Source: Dendrocalamus latiflorus
Lineage: Eukaryota; Streptophyta; Magnoliopsida; Poales; Poaceae
NCBI GenBank assembly: GCA_017311315.1
Contig: CM029620.1
Span: 6,445,126-6,509,125, forward strand
Direction: 5' to 3'
DNA length: 64,000 nucleotides
Part shown: positions 12,300-24,566 of the stretch, one piece after another
Position numbering within the stretch: position 1 is the first letter of the stretch
Layout: each line of letters begins with the position of its first letter
The notes under the pieces: model-generated
Told to the model about the DNA's origin: nothing
Databases searched by the model: none
Seen by the model: only the letters and a program-made list of their open reading frames with translations
Program-made: the position numbers and the translations under genes

Positions 12300-12468
12300 A
12301 CAATGACTCTAAGACATGACTGTCGATAATATAGATCTGATTCTCCATAAGGACATATTTTATAAAATATAATTTCAAAAGTTCTCATAAAAACTTGCCT
12401 TTCACTTTCTCTTACTTGGCTACCTTTTCCATTTGTTTTCTAATTCCTTCTCTTTTTCAAAATTGTAG

Positions 12469-13085
12469 ATGGTCGAGACCCCCACCCAGGTTCCCATGGT
12501 ATCCAAGCTGGACATTTGGCCTCATGTCTTTGGAATCTCCTACAAAAGTTGGGCTTCAACGCACATCCTGTTTACCACGGGCACTTATAGACCATTGGAG
12601 AACAAGAATACTGGAGAGTGGAGGTGATGATCTACGCCAATATAGGAGATGAGGCCGCTTTCTATGTCTTTGATGCTCTGTAGATGTGGGATACCTTGTT
12701 CACCAGTATCCAGGATCCCACCCAAGAAGCAATCCACTAGTTAAGGGAGATTTATGCAGTAGAACTCAGAGGCACCACATTTCGGTATTATCCCAGCAAA
12801 TACCCTGCAAGCTCCAATAGCATCTTTGCCTCCACAAAGATAGAAGACAACCCCCGACTTGTTCAGTAGGTGGTACTCACCCAATCCCTGAACTATGTGT
12901 ACCAGTCAACTTTGGATAAGCTGAGCTTCACCGCTTACAAGCTTCATAAGGCAGAAGAAGAACTTGCTATGCTTCAGGCCAATGATGATTGTTTCTCAGT
13001 CACCAGAACTAACTTCGAATCACCACCAAAGAGGTGCCACACCAGTGATAAGAAGTACCTGGCCCAGTTTAAACCTGCCTCTTAG
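12469..13085 (+). pseudogene. Decayed upstream ORF of T1, function unknown
   Basis: From the ATG at 12469 (MVETPTQVPMVSK) the reading continues with stops and frame changes to 13085, ending in a charged segment around YKLHKAEEELAMLQAND. Tekay elements of grasses often carry an extra open frame between the primer site and gag whose product resembles this charged, possibly coiled-coil protein; that is from memory of the family, not a search. Several in-frame stops show it is not translated in full now. Confidence 0.4.
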
Positions 13086-13405
13086 GTTACCATGAGATTT
13101 AAATCTTAGGACGAATAAAAAAGAGACGATACTTGTGAGCTATTATCCCTTTGTCAACTGCTGCAAGCTTATCTAAAATATTATTATTGAATAAAGTTGT
13201 TTCTTTTGGAAGTTTTCTCTTGTTTATTTGTGGGATGGACATACAAACCCCTCTTAGTTTCTCCCCGTCTTTCTCTAACTATTGGAAGCACCAAGCAGAA
13301 AGTGAATGCCAGGGGCAATGGCAATAGTAACCACAACAATAATAACAATGATAGAGCCCCATTCCTCTGCCACCACATGTCAACAGACCTGACTGGGCCC
13401 AAATA

Positions 13406-13837
13406 ATGGCCAATCAAAATCAACTCATCCAATTGTTGGTTCAAACCATCAGCACCCCCGCTCAACCTGTTTCTCTGCCACCACCAGCTCAAGCTACACA
13501 TTCTTGTCTATTAGAATTCCTAAGGATGCGTCCCCTAACATTTTCCAGTAGTACTGACCCAATGGATGTAGATGACTGGCTTCGAGCCATTGGGAAGATG
13601 TTGGATATCATACAGTGCAATGATAGGGAGCAAGTCCTTTTTGCTTCCCATTAATTGAATAGACTAGCTTCAGAGTGGTGAGATATTTTCACCGCCACTT
13701 ACGCTATTGCACAAGCCATTACCTAGGATGAGTTTGTGTGTAACTTCTATAAGGCTCATATTCCTACTGGTACCATCACCCTCAAGAAGAGAGAGTTTAG
13801 AGCATTGCGCCAAGGAGGGTGTATAGTGAATGAGTAC
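13406..13837 (+). pseudogene. Tekay-type gag, broken by stops and by insertion of element A
   Basis: Starts MANQNQLIQLLVQ and runs into the typical Tekay gag core FLRMRPLTFSSSTDPMD, DDWLRAIGKMLDIIQCND and FASH. A functional copy would form the capsid-like particle of the retrotransposon. In-frame stops lie at 13652-13654 (TAA), 13679-13681 (TGA) and 13724-13726 (TAG). The frame is then cut at 13838 by the 5' LTR of element A, in the middle of the conserved segment that reads VNEY. Part of this gag (13452-13759) is repeated at 54500-54807 with the same three stops. Confidence 0.8.
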
Positions 13838-14079
13838 TGTTGTAGGGGTGGCCCCCACCTAAGCCCAGCCGGCCTGTTAGAAGGTTGCAAAGCCCAAAAT
13901 GGGACATGTATAATGACATAAATGCCCTTGAGAGGGATACTTGGGTGTAAGGACATAATTGTAAAACACTCCCCACGTGAATATATATGCCACCTAGGCC
14001 ATGGGGGGAGGCCCCAAGCATTGCTCACCTAACTCTCCACTACCATACCTCTCTCTCTGTTTGGTCTGTAACCACAACT
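13838..14079 (+). mobile_element. 5' LTR of Tat-lineage element A
   Basis: 242 bases, starting TGTTGTAGGGGTGGCCCCC and ending CCACAACT just before a TTGGCGCC primer site. It pairs with the LTR at 54259-54501 (about 94% alike by eye) and is more distant from the LTR of element C. A TATATAT box lies near 13983. The 5 bases before it are AGTAC. Confidence 0.85.
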
Positions 14080-14100
14080 GTTGGCGCCATCCGTGGGGAG
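14080..14100 (+). promoter_or_regulatory. Primer-binding site of element A
   Basis: GTTGGCGCCATCCGTGGGG directly after the LTR. The TGGCGCC core is shared by Tat and Athila elements. Which tRNA primes it was not determined here. Confidence 0.75.
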
Positions 14101-14131
14101 AACAAGAGCAAGCTCCAAGATCTGAAGAAGG

Positions 14132-15817
14132 ATGGCACCAAAGAAAGTTTCATCATCGGCGGCAGAAAAGAAGAAGAGGGGCGCGACAGAGACTCATGTC
14201 AACCAGGCCTCGACATCAGCGGCTGTGGGCACGGATGTCGATGCATGTGCCGCAGCTGCTAACGTCGACGCTCATGGTGCGACGATCGACCCCTCCGCTG
14301 GCGCGATGCTCGGCACCGGCAGCATCGATTGGGTTGTTGGGAGTGATGATGCCGACGCCCGTGCCGCCACGACCGCTGCCCCCACACCCGACGCGGGAAC
14401 AGCAGGTGGCTTCGGCGGCAACGTCGGCCTCGTCATTGACCCCGGAGTCCATCGCACCAACGCGCCGAGTAGCTCTGGAGCGCACGCCGTGGTCGCGACC
14501 AACCCGACGGTGCAACCGGAGCCATCGGCACGCTCTACTGACGGCCATCGTCATGCTCCAACGGGAGCTGGCCGACCTTCGCGGAGCCATCCAGGATATA
14601 CAAGAGGCTTGGAGCCAACAAGTCCCACCGGTGGCCACGCTGGAGCCCACACCAGAGCGGGCGGACAGCCGTGACGCCCCTACGTCCAGTCGCATCCCAT
14701 AGCGCCGCGTAGATCTGGAATCACCCCTCTCCGCGGGCCTGCAGCAGTCGATGTGGCCGGAGGGCTTCAAGTTCCCCAACGCATCGAGCTGTAAAAGGGC
14801 GACACGGACCGTCGGGAGTTCTTGTGCGTGTACAAGGCTACCATTGAAGCTACAAGCGGAGACGACACGACCAAGGCGAAGGGGCTCCCCCTCACGCTGC
14901 AGGGAGTGGTGCTCTCTTGGTTTTTCACCATAGAGCCAAACTCCATCTACGCATGGGAGTAGATCCGCGACTGCCTCTACAACAACTTTCAAGGGAACTA
15001 CGTCGAGCGCTTCAACGCGGATCAGCTCTTCGCCGTCAAGCAAAAACCCTCGGAGAAACTACGGGAGTACTTCAAGCGCTTTGCTAAGGTACGCTGCCAA
15101 GTTAAGGATGTCAACAAGACAACCATTGTCAATGCAGTAATACAAGGCCTCCGCCCGGGGCCGTTGGCCAAGTACAATGCGTGCAAGCCAATCAAGACGA
15201 TCGCGAAGCTCTTCGACAAGATGGAAGTGTATGCGCGGGCGGAGGAGAACGCGTGGCAGCGCAAGGGCGACGACTCCGACACCATTCAGGCGGAGAACTC
15301 GTCGCAGAAAGGAGACCTGCTAGTAGGGGACGACTCCCCGAAAGGCAAGCGCAAGCAAGAGTCTTCGAGGGGCGCCCCCGAGCGCAAGGATAACAAGCAC
15401 AACCAGGGCTCGTCAAGTGGCAAGCCCAAGCCCAAGCGCAACCAGCGTAGACTCCAGAAGGCCCGATATGTCTTCGACATAGAGGGCGCCCCCGAGGACG
15501 CCGCCCCCGCCTTTCATGGGCGGGCCCGCGGAGGCCGGGGGCAGGGACGCGGCCGGGGCCGCGACGAAAGACCCCGCGTAGAACAGGAAAATTAGGACTA
15601 CAGCATGTGGTGCGAGGTGCATGGCCATGGCGACCATTTCACGCGGACATGTACCGCAATCATGGCACTACGACAGACAACTACCAGGGATAGAGCCTTG
15701 GACGCGGCGTCCCCCGTCGTGGCCCACGTGCAGCAGCCACAAGAGAGCCCCCTACAAACTCAGGCCCCAGAGGGGGCCCAACGCCGGATCATCAACGTCA
15801 TCTCCGGAGGCTCCTAG
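14132..15817 (+). pseudogene. Element A gag polyprotein region, decayed
   Basis: Starts at the ATG at 14132 (MAPKKVSSSAAEKKK), matching the start of gag in element C. It then shows the Ala/Thr/Pro-rich N-terminus and, in another frame, the retrotransposon gag core: LSWFFTI near 14920, SIYAWE near 14945, YVERFNADQLFAVKQ near 15000 and a basic Arg/Lys-rich tail. A short Cys/His knuckle WCEVHGHGDHFTRTC lies near 15610-15655. Stops and frame changes occur throughout, so no full product can be made. Confidence 0.75.
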
Positions 15818-16326
15818 ATGGAGGCCTCCTCGGCGCAAGCACCTCCAGGGGCGGCGCATTGCGAAATCTCCTTCACGCCTGCCGACGCCCAGGGCGTGGA
15901 ATTCCCCCACCAAGATCCCTTGGTCATCCAAGCCGCCATTGCAGGCTGCAATGTCAAGCGTGTTCTGGTCGATGGGGGCAGCTCCACGAACATTCTGTTT
16001 GCGCAGCCTTCGACCAAATGGGGATCCCCCGGAGTCGTTTGGGTCCCTCGGGAATCCCACTCCAAGGCTTCGGGGGTCAGCCGTTGAAGGCGTTGGGCTA
16101 GGTACGCTTCCAAGTCTCCTTTTGCCAAGGCGACAACGCTAGGAGCAAAGATGTCACCTTCGACGTCGTAGACATCCTACACCCATATAATGCCATATTG
16201 GGGCGTCCAACCCTCAACTCCTTCGGGGCGGTCCCGCACCATGGCTTCTTATGTATGAAGCTCCCGGGCCTGCAAGGTGTCATCACCATCTTCGGTGACC
16301 AGGACCTCACCCGGTGTGTGGAGTCT
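15818..16326 (+). pseudogene. Element A aspartic protease, frameshifted and cut by LTR D
   Basis: The active-site block VLVDGGSSTNILFAQ at about 15962-16006 is the Tat-lineage form of the retropepsin motif, with DGGS in place of DTGS. After it the frame is lost near 16010. Conserved pieces of the protease tail reappear in another frame as FDVVDILHPYNAILGRPTLNSFGAVPHHG (split here into two known runs: FDVVDILHPYNAILGRP and TLNSFGAVPHHG). The region ends at 16326 where solo LTR D entered. Confidence 0.7.
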
Positions 16327-19300
16327 TGTCAGACCCAGATTTTACAACCCGGATTCCTCTGTGATTCCACCGCACTATTCCCTGGATCAGTAGATAGTGC
16401 TCACAGATTACAGTTCTGAATATCAAAATACATATCATGCGGAAGCGTAATTAAAATAATAAACTTACTCATGGGCCGAATAGGCCGAAATCATAAAATT
16501 GCAGCAGCGGAAGAACGAAGCACACAGGTGGGACCTTCAGGACATGCCCACAGGCAGCCAACTGGAGGTTCGCGACCTAGCCCTTGACATCTTCATCCTC
16601 TCTGCCAGCTTGCCCAATCTTGTTGTTGAGGCGAGGTGATTTGATTCCTGATTCTGAATTTTGTCGCAAAAGCGAGCGTGAGCACTCCGACCCCGTGCTC
16701 CGCGAGCCAATACACAGAATGCAAATAAATAGTATGCATGGCTTAACAAAGGAGAGGCTCGGGTTATTTCATTTACCAAAAATCGCTTTTGGTAGCATTA
16801 TTATTATTTAATCATAGTATTATTGTTACTACCTATACTCCACCTAGCGTCTACCATAATCGACTTAATCCACCAAACACATTTCCTTTATTGATTGCTG
16901 TCTAAGACTCCAAACAGCGGGTAACATCAATTATACGATCCACCAATCAATTGCCGCCTAAATCTCCGAACAGCTAGTGACATCATTTATCTAATATTAT
17001 TTAATTAATCCACCGAACACATACTTTCCATATTGAGTGCTGTCTAAAACTCCAAACAGCTAGTATCATTAATCATTTTGAATCCACCAATATCTTCTGT
17101 GTTCTAGATTCCTAATAATCCAATCTTGAAATTTCTATTCATCAACTCTTCATCTCTAATTTCCAATGATTAACTAACACCATTAATTTTAAATCCGCTG
17201 AAATCATTCATATTCATTCCTTTTTGTTATTGATCCAAAAACCATAATTTACTCTTCCAATTATCAACTTTATTATCCATTATCCATCTCTAACTACTTC
17301 ACTGTTGTACCTCCACCAAGAATATCATTGATCAAATCTACGAATCGCTAGTATACATCCACTAAGAGTACCATTGATTAGATCTAGGATTCTCTATTAA
17401 ATATCCACCAAGAATATCATTGATCAGGTCTGTGATTCACAAATATATATATCCACCAAGATTATCATTGATCAAGGTTAATCTCCTATAATTATTCTCA
17501 TACCTCCAAATTTCCAGAAAAATCAATTCATCCATCTAGAAATTGTTCAAATCCTATTAATCCCAATGTTGTCAACATCTCCCAAGAATTTATATCAAAT
17601 ATCAGTGTTGTAATCCCACCGTTATCTTCGCATTTCCTAATACTCCAAAAATCATATAATTCATCTATCTAGTTTATAAATCCATTTGGCTCCTCCCCTT
17701 TATTTCACCTAGACTCCACGCTATCATTAACCCTCCTATGATCAATCATGAATCCACCAACTTCTTTATGTGATTGCCATAAACAACCATCTCCCTTTCT
17801 TACGACTCTATTTATTCTTCCTGACATTTTATTTGTGAGAAATGTTACCATTATTTAAAAATATAATACATAGAAATTCCCTGAGACCTAGCAGTTTTGA
17901 ACAAAAGCATAATGTTCAAGAATATGCAATAATAATAGCGATCCAGAGTCCATCCACCGTTACATGGCATCTGCACCATATGGCATCTTTCAGCGTTATA
18001 GCCGCTTAACTTACCACTGGGACGACACCCAGGACAATTCAAATCAGGGCTTTCCACTGCCCTTCCACTTTTTCCATTCCCATTCATAAAACATTTTGAA
18101 ATAGAACTATATCTGGTTAAGTTCCCATGTCCGCCCTTGACCGTGGGCACGGCTATTCGAATAGTTTTGACTCTGCAGAGTTTGTACACTTTCACCACAA
18201 GAGACAATAAACTCGTTGCCCCACACGATTCCTTAGTCATGTGGTTGAGCAGACCATCACAGTGACCGTTCAAAGTACCTCGCCCCTTCCATCATTTCAC
18301 CCTATGGGTCGCTCCCACTTGCGGTGGGTCCCATACGTTGTGTGGGATGTTCTCCTTCTGAACGTCTAGCAGCTGGCTACTCCCCTGCTAGCCCGCCACA
18401 GCAGAACTTCACCCTCTACGAGTGTCCCATTCAAGCTGTCTCGCAGACAACCGCTTGCACTACTCCTCCACCCTCTCCTAGAAGGATGACTTTCGGGGTT
18501 TGGTATATCTACTAAGCCAAGCTATACTTTACAGACTTGTGGTTGTACTGTTTTACATAGGAGGTCATGACAAGATTCAGTCCTTAGTGGTATCTGGACG
18601 GTTCTACCACTAACCATTTTGTGCTTCCACTGCACCACACATACGCACCCTCGAACCAATCCGCCCAGATATTTAAGCAAGTTGGGGATTTTGGGAGTGT
18701 AAAATAATCATATCAAATGTACCAGTCATTACCACCATGACTGCCCAAACCAGTTTCTCATGATTAAAAATGACAATGATGTTTAGGGCATTTCAGCGCC
18801 CCTGAGTATCTATGCAGTACTAAGCATAGCATATAATTATGGACTTATTTTTGAAATGTTACTATTATAATTTTGCTAGGGCGACAAGGTTCACACATTC
18901 AGATATTCCAAAGGAAGTGTAATATTATTCAAGGCAAACAATGGGCATATATCTAGAATCTTAAATTAACATGTATTTGCATATAAAGTAACAGCATGCA
19001 ATTTGATAATTTAAACAAAAATAGTTTGCAGGAAATGTAGGTTCAACATGATCAAAGTATTGACTCGCCTGGCGCGGTTTTCCGTGATCTTGAGCTCACA
19101 CAAGGTTGCCTCATGTGATGATCCTTAATTCCTGGTCTGCATCGATCTTGTCCTTGCTTGCTCCATAGAATCTCCAGGACTCCAGTTTCTAACTACGCGA
19201 CAACGACCGAACCCAAATAAAAACAAATAACACAAAAGATCCAAATAAATCCGAATAAACTCAATTTTAGCTTTATTATGAGTTAATGGGTGATTCGGTG

Positions 19301-20420
19301 ATTTGAGGAAAGGATGGTAATAGCAGACGATAACTTGATCTTTTTATTAATAATCTCTTTTTATTATTTTGTTATTTATCAAGAAAGTTCCATGAGTTAG
19401 GTTAAACCTATGAATTGGTGTATTTTGTCGAGTGCTAATATTTAGGGCATATGATATATATACGTGTATAGGTATGTTTGCAAATTTTTGCTTACAGAGT
19501 TAATCTTATGGGCTATGTTTATAGCATTTTGTGGTTTGATATTTTATGTACCTTTAGTTGTTATCTAGCGCAACTTAAGTCTTAAAGGGAAATGGGGACC
19601 GAAGCTTTTGTAGGCGCAGAGAGCGGGAGAGGTGCGGTGGCGGAGGACCGGTCGGGGCGGCGGGGAGGAGCCGCTGGGCAAAGACCGGGCGCGCGGCTCG
19701 GGAGGAGAGGGCGCGGGGCTCGGCGCGAAGGTGCCAGGGCGCGGAGCTCGGGGACGGGACAGGGGCGAGATGACCCAACGCTGGCGCGGGTGCAAGGACG
19801 GAGGGAGCCGGCGCGCATCGCGGAGGGCGACGTGGGCTCACGGCAGCCACGCAAAGAAGAAGGAACAGGCTGCGGGGGAAGAAGGAAAGGGTGGCGCTGC
19901 GCGGTGGGACCCAGCGGGCAGAGAGAGAGGGCACTGGGTGGAGACGGGCCCGCTGGCCAGAGGAAACGGTCGGGAGGGGCGCCAGCGCCCGGGCCACGCG
20001 GCGACGGGGAAAGGAGAGGCGCGGGCGCGGCGTGGGGCCCGCGGCGCAGTGAAATGGGGAGGCACGGGTGGAGGTGGGCTGGCCGTGCGGCCGAAGCGGG
20101 ATGGAGTGGGGAGGGGGTTGAGCTGGGCCATTTGGCCGGCCTGACCTCCAATTCTTTTTTTTATATACTTTAATTTAAATCTCTCCCTCCTTATGTTGGA
20201 TTGTCTTTTCAGTTGTGAATTCAAAATTATAAATTTTTTTACTCCAATATTTTTTTTATGGTATTTTTAATTCTAGTTTTATTTTTCTGAAACCTTAAAT
20301 TTTTGAAACCTCAACCAATTCCAGAGAAATGCCTTAAAAAAATTCAAATTCAAGTATAATATATTGCAAAACCATTCAAGAAATTCATATTTTAAATTTC
20401 AGATTTTTCAGGATGTTACA
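16327..20420 (-). mobile_element. Solo LTR D of a long-LTR Tekay-type element, TSD AGTCT
   Basis: On the minus strand it begins TGTAACATCC and ends GGGTCTGACA. It is flanked by AGTCT at 16322-16326 and 20421-20425, a perfect 5-base duplication, so it is a complete solo LTR of 4094 bases with no internal region. It holds a sub-repeat array at about 16860-17070 (core CTGTCTAAAACTCCAAACAG), a second array of TCCACCAAGAATATCATTGA at 17310-17480 and a GC-rich block at 19590-20140. The long open frames on both strands of the GC-rich block are composition effects. It splits the protease from the RT of element A. Confidence 0.92.
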
Positions 20421-20425
20421 AGTCT

Positions 20426-22430
20426 GGTGCTAGGGGCCCGCACCGCAAGGTGCACGTCCTCACCGACAAGTCAGAGGCGGACACGCCGTCCGCTCCAGGA
20501 TGGATGCCTAAGCCTCGGCCGGAGCGTGGGGTCAAGAGGGTGCCTCTCCAAGCCGAAGGTCAGTTCGTGTCCATCGGCGAGGGCCTTCCCCCAGAGGTGG
20601 AGCAAGGCTTTCTCCGGGTTCTCCTTTACAACACGGATGTCTTCACGTGGTCCCCGAAAGACATTAAGGGCGTGGACCGCGCCCTCATTGAGCACAACCT
20701 GGCGGTCCGCCCCGACACCAAACCGGTCAAGCAGAGGCTTCGGCGTATGTCCATCGACTGCCAGCAAGCAGCTAAGGTGGAGGTAGCGAAGCTTCTCTAG
20801 GCCGGAGTCATCCGTGAGGTCCAACATCTAGATTGGCTTGCCAACCCAGTGCTGGTGAAAAAGGCCAGCGGTGCCTGGCGTATGTGCATCGACTTCACTG
20901 CCCTTAACAAGGCGTGCCCGAAGGACAACTACCCGTTGCCATGCATAGATCAGCTGGTGGATGCCACCGCGGGGTGCAAGCTCATGAGCTTCCTGGATGC
21001 ATACTTCGGCTACCACCAGATCTACATGGCCAAGGACGACAAAGACAAGACTAGCTTCATCACACCGATTGGGACATACCGCTTCGTCCGGATGCCCTTC
21101 AGCTTGTAGAATGCCGGGGCAACATTCACCCGCCTCATCGCGCTAGCACTGGCCTCCCAGCTCGGGAGGAACATGGAGGCTTACGTCGATGATGTGGTCA
21201 TCAAAACTAGGCAGCTTGTCTCCCATGGTCAGGATCTCCAGGAGACCTTCGACAACCTCAGGAGAGCGAGCATTAAGCTCAATCCGGACAAGTGTGTCTT
21301 CGGCGTGCAAGCAAGCAAGCTCCTGGGCTTCCTCGTGTCCGGATATGGCATCCAGGCGAACCCCGACAAAGCGACGCGATCCTTGCTATGGAGCCGCCTA
21401 AGATGACAAGGGAGGTCCAGAGGCTCGCTGGCCGCATGGCCGCCCTGAGCCGCTTCCTGTCTAGGGCAGCGGAGCGGGGCCTGCCATTCTTCAAGACCCT
21501 TCGCGGATGCAACAGGTTTCACTGGGATGACGACTGCACGAAGGCCTTCGACGACCTCAAGAGGCACCTCGCAAGCCTCCCCACTTTGGTCGCCCCAGCG
21601 CCAGAGGCTCCCCTCCTACTTTACCTCGCCGCTACAACAACAACGGTCAGCGTCGTCCTTGTCCTTGTGGAGGGCGCCCTTCAGTGCCCCGTATACTTTG
21701 TCTCTGAAGCCCTCCAGGGCGCCAAGACGTGGTATACGGAGCTGGAGAACTTGGCATACGCACTGGTCATAGCCTCGAGAAAGCTCCGGCATTATTTCTT
21801 GGCCCATGCAATCACGGTGCCATCCTCATTCCCTCTGGCGGAGATGCTACATAATAAGGAGTCCACGGGGTGCATTGGCAAGTGGGCGGCCGAGCTCACG
21901 CCATTCTCCTTGACTTACGCCTTGTGAACAGCGATTAAATCCCAAGTCCTTGTGGACTTGCTAGCGGAATGGACTCCGCTGGCCCAGCACGTCCAACAGC
22001 CAGAGGACCCGGTGTGGATGCTCAATACCGACGGAGCTTACGGCGCTTTGGGCACTAGCGTGGGTGCAGTGGTCAGTACACCGAAGGGGCACCGCCTGCT
22101 GTACTACGCGCACCTTGGATTTTTGTCCACCAACAATACGGCCGAGTATGAGGCGCTGCTCTTCGGCTTCGTGAAGCTCAAAGCTCTTGGCGCGCAGCGA
22201 GTCCTTGTGCGTACCGACTCACATCTGGTGGCGGGCCATGTGGACAAATCTTACCAAGCCATGTACCGACTCACATCACAGTCAAGGCCATCCCTTGCGC
22301 GGATAACGAACAAGCTGACATCCTCACAAAGGCCGCCAGCCAGCAGCTTCCCCTCCCCGAGGGAGCATTCTACGAGGTCCTTCCCGCGGCAACCATCACT
22401 TAGGACAACCGCGAAGCGGCTCTCGTCCAC
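20426..22430 (+). pseudogene. Element A reverse transcriptase, RNase H and second RNase H
   Basis: Resumes element A pol after LTR D. The RT shows KKASGAWRMCIDFTALNKA, a Y(F)GYHQIYMA segment and an intact catalytic YVDD at 21182-21193. RNase H follows at about 21480-21920 and a second, archaeal-type RNase H at about 22000-22260 (NTDGAYG, NNTAEYEALLFG, VRTDSHLVAGH). Two RNase H domains in tandem are a known trait of Tat elements. Disabling changes include TAG at 20798-20800, TAG at 21107-21109, a frameshift near 21370, a stop at 21925-21927 and a small deletion with filler at about 22262-22277. Confidence 0.85.
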
Positions 22431-22816
22431 CAAATTACTTAGCAGGGTGACTGGCGGGAGCCCATCTACGGTTTCTTGCAGGGCATCGCGGAGCCAGACG
22501 ACCCACTAGAGCTCCGACGCCTATAGCATCGCGCCAGATCCTTCTAGGTGCTCGACGGTGTACTCTACAAAAAGGGAGTCTACGCCCCACTCCTACGATG
22601 CCTTTCCCGCAAAGAAGGAAAGCAACTTCTCGCGGGGATCCATGCGAAGCTCTACGGCTCGCACATTGCACCGAGGTCGCTAGTCAACAAGGCATTCAGG
22701 CACGGTTTCTACTGGCCAACCGCCGTTGCTGACGCGCAAGACCTCGTGCGCCGGTGCCAAGGCTGCCAATGGATGGGCCGGGTCATCCGTAGACCCCCGA
22801 CGAGCTTGCAGCCTAT
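22431..22816 (+). pseudogene. Element A integrase N-terminal zinc-binding part
   Basis: After a frame change the sequence reads LDGVLYKKGVYAPLLRCLS and then the HHCC zinc-binding module: GIHAKLYGSHIAP, FYWPTAVADAQDLVRRCQGCQW. In a working integrase this module binds zinc and helps multimerisation. The frame stops at 22816 where LTR E entered. About 140 bases that follow in element C (before the second half of the core) are missing from A. Confidence 0.8.
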
Positions 22817-24496
22817 TGTTAGGACCCAGATTTTACAATCCGGATTCCTCTGTGATTCCACCACACTATTCCCTGGATCAGTAGATAGTGCTCATAGTTT
22901 ACAGTTCTGAATATCAAAGTACATATCATGCGGAAGCGAAAATATAATAGTAGACTTACTCATGGGCCGATTAGGCCAAAATCATTAAATTGCAGCAGCG
23001 GAAGAATGAAGTACGCAAGTAGGACCTTCAGGACATGCCCACAGGCAGCCAACTGGAGGTTCGCGACCTAGCCCTTGACATCTTCATCTTCTCTGCCATC
23101 ATGTCCAATCGTGTTGCTGAGGCGTAGTGATCTGATTCCTAATTCTGGATTTGTTGTGAAAGCGAGTGTGAGCATAAACCATCGTGCTCCGCGAGCCCAT
23201 ACACAGGATGCAAATAAATAGTATGCATGGTTTATCAAAGGAGAGGCTCGGGTTATTTTATTTGCCAAAAATTGCTTTTAGTAGCAGTATTATTACTTAA
23301 TCACAGTGTTATTGTTGCTGCTTAAAACTCCACACAACGATTGCCATAATTGACTTAATCCACCGAAAATATATTTTCTTTATTGATTACTGTCTAAGAC
23401 ATCAAACAGCGAGTGACATCATTTCATTAAGCCACCGAACACACACTTTCTATATTGAGTGCTGTCTAAAACTCCAAACAGCATGTGACATTATTTAATT
23501 AATCCACCGATCATACACTCATTGCTGCCTAAGACTCCAAACAGCGAGTGTCATCATTTATCTAATCCACCAATATATTTTGTATTCTAAAATCCTAACA
23601 ATCCAAACTTGTAATTTCTATTAATCAACTCTTCACTTCTGAATTCTAATGATTCCCTAACATAATTAATTTCAAATCCATCGATATCATTTGAATCAGG
23701 ACTTTCTAACAATTCAATCCTTTTGGTTATTGATCCAAAACAATAATTTGCTCTTCCAGTAATCAATCTTTTCTATTATCCATCTCTAACTAATTCACTA
23801 ATATACCTCCACCAAGAATATCAGTGTTCAAGTCTACAATTCACTAATATACATCCACCAAGAATATCATTGATCAAGATTATACTCCAATAATTGTTAT
23901 CATTCCTCCAAATTCCCAAGATTCAATTCATCCATCTAGTATTCACTACTAGATTTTCGGCCTAATGCCACGAAAGAAATTGCAACGCCACCAATTTGGT
24001 TGTAATAGGTAGGACGTATTGCAACGTTTTTCCAAAACGGTGGCAATAGGTGGACTTTATTGCCACTATTATATTGCATTGCGATATTCGTAAATGTCGT
24101 TGCAATAGGTAGGTGTTATCGCAACCATTTTGAAAACGTGTTACAATAGGTTGGATATATTGCCACGACACTCTTTTGTTGCGTTAGTGTTGATTTTCGT
24201 TGCAATTATTTGCTACTATTGCAACCATATATAATTTCGTTGCTATTGGGTGATATTATTGCCACGGTGTTGTTTCGTTGGGATAATCTTTAGCGGCGTT
24301 GCAGTAGGTAGGTGCGTATTGCAACGAAAAACTAAATCGATGCAATAACATATTTAAATTGCCACGTGTAAATTTTGTTGCTATAGAGTAGTGTGTTTCG
24401 TTGCAATATGGTATTCTATTGCAACTCTTTTATTTCGTGGACTTTTGTTTAGCTATCCAGTCATGCGGCAAAAAAATTATGAAAATTGAAAAAATG

Positions 24497-24566
24497 GGAA
24501 GCCACCTAGGAATCGAACTAGGGACCTCTTGATTGGCAGCCAACGCTCATACCACTAGGACACAAA
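24497..24566 (-). other. tRNA-like sequence (tRNA-Gly-like) inside the CACTA element
   Basis: The minus strand shows an A-box-like CCTAGTGGTATGAGCG, an anticodon-loop-like CTGCCAA with a four-of-five paired stem, and a B box GGTCCCTAGTTCGATTCC with a perfect 5-bp T stem (CCTAG/CTAGG). It is followed by a run of T. The acceptor stem does not pair well and the D arm is poor, so I do not call a functional tRNA gene. It could act as an internal RNA polymerase III promoter or be a decayed tRNA-derived piece. Confidence 0.5.

Noticed and set aside
14216..15043. 275-codon minus-strand open frame
   Set aside because: Antisense mirror of element A gag; a similar mirror occurs opposite element C gag (55005-55892), and no domain is visible.
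19565..20224. Several long open frames on both strands in LTR D
   Set aside because: GC-rich LTR block with stops depleted by composition; no recognisable domain, and the matching blocks in E and F do not keep the frames.
24497..24566. Functional tRNA-Gly gene
   Set aside because: Acceptor stem and D arm do not pair properly; kept only as a tRNA-like motif.
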